This document shows positions 14,234 through 16,837 of a stretch of DNA of 16,837 nucleotides, one piece after another. The position numbers were made by a program, and so were the translations under genes. A model generated the notes under the pieces. That model had not been told where the DNA came from and searched no databases. It saw nothing but the letters and a program-made list of their open reading frames with translations. This DNA comes from UBA917 sp964435085. Lineage in GTDB: Bacteria; Patescibacteriota; Patescibacteriia; Patescibacteriales; Patescibacteriaceae. The stretch spans positions 1-16,837 of the forward strand of contig CAYSXQ010000019.1 of assembly GCA_964435085.1 (NCBI GenBank), given 5' to 3'. Position 1 is the stretch's first letter. Every line of letters starts with the position of its first letter.

Positions 14234-14656
14234 TCAACTCTGACCAAAGAAATAGTCTAACCACAATTTAGTTCTCGATCTCACACTAAAAGGAGCTTTT
14301 AGCTCAGTTTCCACTGGCGCCACATCCATCACCTGTCCAGACTCCTGTGGCACATCCAAATCCTTAATAGAGACTACTTTTTCGCCATCTTTTTTTAAAT
14401 TCAAATTCAATTTAGCTTGCTCTAGCGCAAACTGATCAGAATCCAAGTATTCAATCATCTTCTTAAAATCATTATTCTGAGCTTGGTTACGAGCTAGCTC
14501 AGCCTTCAACTGCTCTATTTCTCTATCCAATCGACTTCTCTTATTAAGATTGGCAGCTAGCGGCCAAGACAAAAAAATAAGCACCACGATCAAAAAAACC
14601 GACAATAGCAGTTGACTCTTTAAAAAATTTTTTAACCAAGTTGATTGTCTACGCAT
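14234..14656 (-). CDS. septum formation initiator family protein (FtsB/DivIC-like)
   Basis: 140 aa from ATG 14656; a GTG two codons upstream (14662) is also possible, and no good Shine-Dalgarno is seen. FtsB/DivIC proteins are bitopic; they bind FtsL and FtsQ/DivIB and help activate septal wall synthesis. The layout fits: short basic cytoplasmic N-terminus, one membrane helix at about 16-34 (LLLSVFLIVVLIFLSWPLA), a coiled coil at about 38-66 (RLDREIEQLKAELARNQ), then the conserved FtsB-like piece IEYLDSDQFALEQAKLNLNLKKDGE. The C-terminal tail (about 95-140) is longer than in E. coli FtsB (103 aa). The start codon adjoins an inverted-repeat element that seems to separate it from its promoter. 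Convergent with tRNA-Thr, 4 bp apart, so no room exists for a separate terminator. Confidence 0.88.
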   Translation of the reverse strand: MRRQSTWLKNFLKSQLLLSVFLIVVLIFLSWPLAANLNKRSRLDREIEQLKAELARNQAQNNDFKKMIEYLDSDQFALEQAKLNLNLKKDGEKVVSIKDLDVPQESGQVMDVAPVETELKAPFSVRSRTKLWLDYFFGQS

Positions 14657-14661
14657 ATTCA

Positions 14662-14893
14662 CTAGAGAGTCATTATTTACTCTTTAAGAATTGGCTAAAG
14701 ATCATTAGGTTCTTGTTCTGCCTAGCAGAACAAAATGACAGTCACAAGCTAGCCCGAGCCGTAGCCCAGATCTAGCCTAGTAACTTCGTATTGAGCCTTA
14801 GCCACCGATTATTATACCACGGTACAATAAGAAACGGATTTGCCAAAATTACTTACAAGCCAAATCTTAAGTGAATAAATAATGACTCTACAG
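14662..14893. mobile_element. roughly 230-bp element with ~36-bp imperfect terminal inverted repeats (MITE-like)
   Basis: Left arm 14662-14696 and right arm 14858-14893 are inverted copies: about 30 of 36 positions agree with one indel, including a perfect 13-bp core GAGTCATTATTTA (14667-14679) and TAAATAATGACTC (14876-14888), and TTGGCT/AGCCAA at the inner ends. Inside are a 9-bp hairpin (TTGTTCTGC, 14713-14721, with GCAGAACAA, 14725-14733), a stretch of repeated TAGCC/GAGCC words (about 14740-14805), and an outward extended -10. No gene is encoded. No clear target-site duplication is seen, so a long structured leader RNA is an alternative. Confidence 0.55.
14811..14819 (-). promoter_or_regulatory. 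possible extended -10 promoter inside the inverted-repeat element, facing the ftsB-like gene
   Basis: TGGTATAAT on the - strand; no good -35 in position. It could start a transcript about 150 nt before the FtsB-like start codon. Confidence 0.4.
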
Positions 14894-14906
14894 GGAACAC
14901 GGTTAT

Positions 14907-14936
14907 ATTGTAGCAAGGAAAGTAGTAAATTGACAA
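14907..14936 (-). promoter_or_regulatory. candidate promoter upstream of the inverted-repeat element
   Basis: On the - strand: TTGTCA (14931-14936), 18-bp spacer ending TGC, TACAAT (14907-14912). The start would fall about 10 bp before the right arm of the element. With the element removed it would sit close to the FtsB-like start codon. Confidence 0.5.
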
Positions 14937-14955
14937 ATGATAGTCGTGACTATAA

Positions 14956-15102
14956 AAGCTCCAAATAACAAGTTCCAAATAAATTACAAATACCAAATCT
15001 CAAATAGCTAGTCATTTTTAATTGTATTCAGGAATAATATAAATTTGCAATTTGGAGCTTGGGATTTATTTGGAACCTGGAACTTGTAATTTGGAACTTT
15101 AT
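14956..15102. repeat. imperfect inverted repeat made of TTCCAAAT-type units
   Basis: Left arm 14956-15005 and right arm about 15045-15102 are imperfect reverse complements. AGCTCCAAATAACAAGTTCC on the left matches the complement of the right end (AGTTCCAAATTACAAGTTCC) at 18 of 20 bases. Each arm repeats CCAAAT several times. The centre (about 15006-15044) is AT-rich and has no ORF. It lies between the candidate ftsB-side promoter and the ndk terminator. Confidence 0.7.
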
Positions 15103-15115
15103 TTTGTTAATTAAA

Positions 15116-15151
15116 ATAAAAGCCACCAGTCTGTCGACCAGTGACTTTTAT
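15116..15151 (-). terminator. intrinsic terminator of ndk
   Basis: 16-bp stem (15116-15131 with 15136-15151) and 4-nt loop. Read as - strand RNA every position pairs, three as G-U; on + there are three mismatches. A T-rich tail follows. The orientation therefore fits ndk, whose stop is 18 bp upstream. Confidence 0.86.
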
Positions 15152-15168
15152 ATTTCCGAGTTTAAGTA

Positions 15169-15774
15169 TTACTCCAAAATCCCGTCAAGGTTAATATCAT
15201 ACAAAATCTCATCCGCAATCAACCTGTAGCTCAAGATCTCTTCTGGCTTAAACCAAATAGCAATTTCCTTTTCTGCTTCGTGCACTTCACCAGAAGCATG
15301 AATTAAGTTGCGGACACTGCGTTCACCGACGTCAGCAAGACCATAAGAATCCAAGGTGTAGTCACCACGAATAGTGCCGACATCGCTCGATAGTGGCTCA
15401 GTACCGCCAGTCATCTTACGTACCAAAGGCACAGCTCTGTTGCCCTGCCAGATCATCACTACTACTGGACCAGCGGACATGTAACGAGCATTGCGATTAA
15501 GCACAGCCTGACCACATTCGCGAGGAGTAGCAAAAGGAGACTTCTCACCTTTCTTCTCATAAGAAGCCATCGCCTTTTCACCGACGCTTGTTAACCATTC
15601 TTCACCACCCACCATGTAATGAGCCTGAGCCATTTCTGGAGTAGGAATCACCATCTTAATCGCAATAAGCTTGAGTCCAACCTGCTCATAACGCTTAATA
15701 ATTTCACCAATCAAAGATCGTTGTACACCATCTGGTTTAATAATCACCAAAGTTTTTTCAGTAGGCACTGTCAT
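15169..15774 (-). CDS. ndk: nucleoside diphosphate kinase, enlarged form
   Basis: 201 aa. It transfers the gamma-phosphate from ATP to NDPs through a phospho-histidine, in the cytoplasm. Motifs: TLVIIKPDGVQRSLIGEII with K13, YMSAGPVVVMIWQG at 98-111, R114, GTIRGDY at 133-139, and the active-site H159 in NLIHASGEVHEAEKEI. Compared with the common 140-150 aa enzyme there are an insertion of roughly 30-35 residues at about 58-97 (between the helix after MVIPTPEM and the SAGPVV strand), an added stretch near 140-153, and a C-terminal extension (SYRLIADEILYDINLDGILE). The motif is HASG, while most NDKs have HGSD or HASD. Promoter and terminator mark it as a single-gene unit. Confidence 0.94.
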   Translation of the reverse strand: MTVPTEKTLVIIKPDGVQRSLIGEIIKRYEQVGLKLIAIKMVIPTPEMAQAHYMVGGEEWLTSVGEKAMASYEKKGEKSPFATPRECGQAVLNRNARYMSAGPVVVMIWQGNRAVPLVRKMTGGTEPLSSDVGTIRGDYTLDSYGLADVGERSVRNLIHASGEVHEAEKEIAIWFKPEEILSYRLIADEILYDINLDGILE

Positions 15775-15803
15775 AGACTTATGTTTAAATAATAATTAGT
15801 TGT

Positions 15804-15832
15804 AGAATAGTTAATATTAGTCAGAATGTCAA
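15804..15832 (-). promoter_or_regulatory. promoter of ndk
   Basis: On the - strand: TTGACA (15827-15832), 17-bp spacer, TATTCT (15804-15809). It overlaps the gap between the ComEC-like gene and ndk. Confidence 0.75.
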
Positions 15833-15853
15833 ATTTAAAATTATTTAAGCAAA

Positions 15854-16708
15854 TCACTTAATCAGCCTATAATTCAAAGCAACTCCATCACTCTCAAACA
15901 CCACTGTCCCATGCACATCATTTCGGAGCACCTCCGCTCCCACCCGCTCCGCTCGTTTCAAAATCCGCCGATTCGGATGACCAAAGCTGTTACCAACCCC
16001 AGCTTGTGCTACCACCCAACGCGGACTTAATAATTCCAAAAAAGCCTGACCATTAGCCGTGTCCGACCCATGATGACTCAATTTAAAAACATCCACCTCG
16101 CTCACCAAATTATTTTTCATCAGTTCGTCCTCGACCGCAATCCCCGAATCACCTCCCAGCAAAAATTTCACTTGCCCGCTAACCAGCTCCATGACTAGCG
16201 ACCGATCATTCATCTCAGTAATCACCGTCCCTGACTTTGGCCACAAAGCTCTCAAACTTACCTGTTTGTCTAATTTCACCTCCGCCCCCGCCTCAATCTT
16301 TTGATAAGTAATCCCATGCTCCGCTAGAGCAAGTGCTAATTCCTGCGGTAAAGGCTCAGACACGGCACTCACTACCACCTGCCCCACCTCATACTTCTCA
16401 AGCAGTGCAATGATACCTGCATAGTGATCCAAATGATTGTGCGTCAAAACAATGATATCAAGCTCTCGATCATACCAAGGTAAAACTTGAGCTAGCCTAG
16501 CTAATACCGACCGATCTGGGCCAGCATCAATCAAAATATCTTTCTCATCAGCTGTCCGAATCAACACCGCATCACCCTGCCCCACCGACAAAAAAGCGAC
16601 CAACAACTTATCAGTCGCTGGTCGCTTAAGAATAAAAATTCCCGAACCCAAAAATATTAGAGCCAAAACAGATAAAGTATAGATTATTATCCGCCTCCTT
16701 GAATTCAC
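15854..16708 (-). CDS. ComEC/Rec2-type metallo-beta-lactamase-fold hydrolase, membrane-anchored
   Basis: 284 aa from GTG 16708. Residues 1-28 give a basic N-terminus and a membrane anchor (IIIYTLSVLALIFLGSGIFIL); the rest is a metallo-beta-lactamase fold, probably outside the membrane. Motifs: FLSVGQGDAVLI (39-50), LIDAG (59-63), metal-binding THNHLDHYAG (89-98) with H90, H92, D94 and H95, LLGGDS with the bridging Asp, LSHHGS, and GNSFGHPN. This set is that of the C-terminal domain of ComEC, the DNA-uptake channel protein thought to degrade the non-transported strand; here the channel part is absent, so a role in DNA uptake is plausible but unproven. It lies 15 bp after a thioredoxin gene and is probably co-transcribed with it. 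An AGGAGG sits inside codons 4-5, so the start is uncertain. Confidence 0.88.
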   Translation of the reverse strand: MNSRRRIIIYTLSVLALIFLGSGIFILKRPATDKLLVAFLSVGQGDAVLIRTADEKDILIDAGPDRSVLARLAQVLPWYDRELDIIVLTHNHLDHYAGIIALLEKYEVGQVVVSAVSEPLPQELALALAEHGITYQKIEAGAEVKLDKQVSLRALWPKSGTVITEMNDRSLVMELVSGQVKFLLGGDSGIAVEDELMKNNLVSEVDVFKLSHHGSDTANGQAFLELLSPRWVVAQAGVGNSFGHPNRRILKRAERVGAEVLRNDVHGTVVFESDGVALNYRLIK

Positions 16709-16723
16709 AAAATCAAAAAATTT

Positions 16724-16837
16724 TTAATTAATAAGAGCATTCAACTCTCTCACCAAATCAGCCTTATCCTGCACTCCTACAAACCTCTTCACCTCAACAC
16801 CATTCTGCAAAATAATAATCGTCGGAATACTCATTAC
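16724..16837 (-). CDS. trxA: thioredoxin, C-terminal fragment (5' end outside window)
   Basis: 37 codons are readable from the window edge to TAA at 16724-16726. The fragment contains VMSIPTIIILQNGVEVKR and the end LVRELNALIN. This is the C-terminal part of the thioredoxin fold: SIPT with the conserved cis-proline next to the active site, strand TIIILQNG, and the closing helix. The CxxC motif lies outside the window. Its last residues match the length and end of ordinary cytoplasmic TrxA. Upstream partner of the ComEC-like hydrolase with a 15-bp gap. Confidence 0.85.
   Translation of the reverse strand, partial: VMSIPTIIILQNGVEVKRFVGVQDKADLVRELNALIN

Overview
The window looks like part of a small, streamlined bacterial genome, most likely a member of the Candidate Phyla Radiation (Patescibacteria). 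The evidence is indirect: an L33 protein beginning MSQDNMIK, an enlarged nucleoside diphosphate kinase, a stand-alone membrane-anchored ComEC-type metallo-hydrolase next to a thioredoxin, an RlpA/D,D-carboxypeptidase fusion next to ftsEX, and tRNA genes without encoded CCA. TGA is used as a normal stop (ftsX and the RlpA fusion end in TGA), so code 11 fits. Several genes have clear sigma70-type promoters (TTGACA, 17 bp, TATAAT-like). The phylum is an inference.

Layout: (1) 1-720, 3' part of a tRNA-dihydrouridine synthase on +, closed by a bidirectional terminator. (2) 763-6463, three exported proteins on -, each with its own promoter and terminator: a protein with two cohesin-like domains, a dockerin and a T9SS-like C-terminal domain; a beta-helix, cohesin-like, dockerin and T9SS-like C-terminal domain protein; and a lipoprotein of unknown function. 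(3) 6610-8046, a - strand cluster of LAGLIDADG-like ORF, tRNA-Tyr, rpmG, tRNA-Trp and a membrane-anchored thioredoxin-like protein. (4) 8249-9155, small membrane protein and dCMP deaminase. (5) 9393-10558 on +, a DedA protein overlapping an MFS-like transporter that is cut by a 100-N assembly gap. (6) 10663-14656, division and envelope genes: RlpA/PBP fusion, ftsE, ftsX, and, across a convergent tRNA-Thr, an FtsB/DivIC protein. (7) 14662-15102, a gene-free stretch with two inverted-repeat elements. (8) 15169-16837, ndk, the ComEC-like hydrolase and the 3' end of a thioredoxin gene.

Most genes lie on -. The + strand is C-rich over G almost everywhere, so + strand genes use C-ending codons while - strand genes use T/G-ending codons. 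This suggests that - is the leading-strand direction.

The best candidate for an undescribed system is region 2. Two adjacent secreted proteins each carry both cohesin-like and dockerin modules plus a C-terminal sorting-like domain, beside a lipoprotein. They could assemble with each other on the cell surface. Second in interest are the AT-rich LAGLIDADG-like ORF lying directly before tRNA-Tyr and the roughly 230-bp inverted-repeat element between a promoter and the ftsB-like gene.
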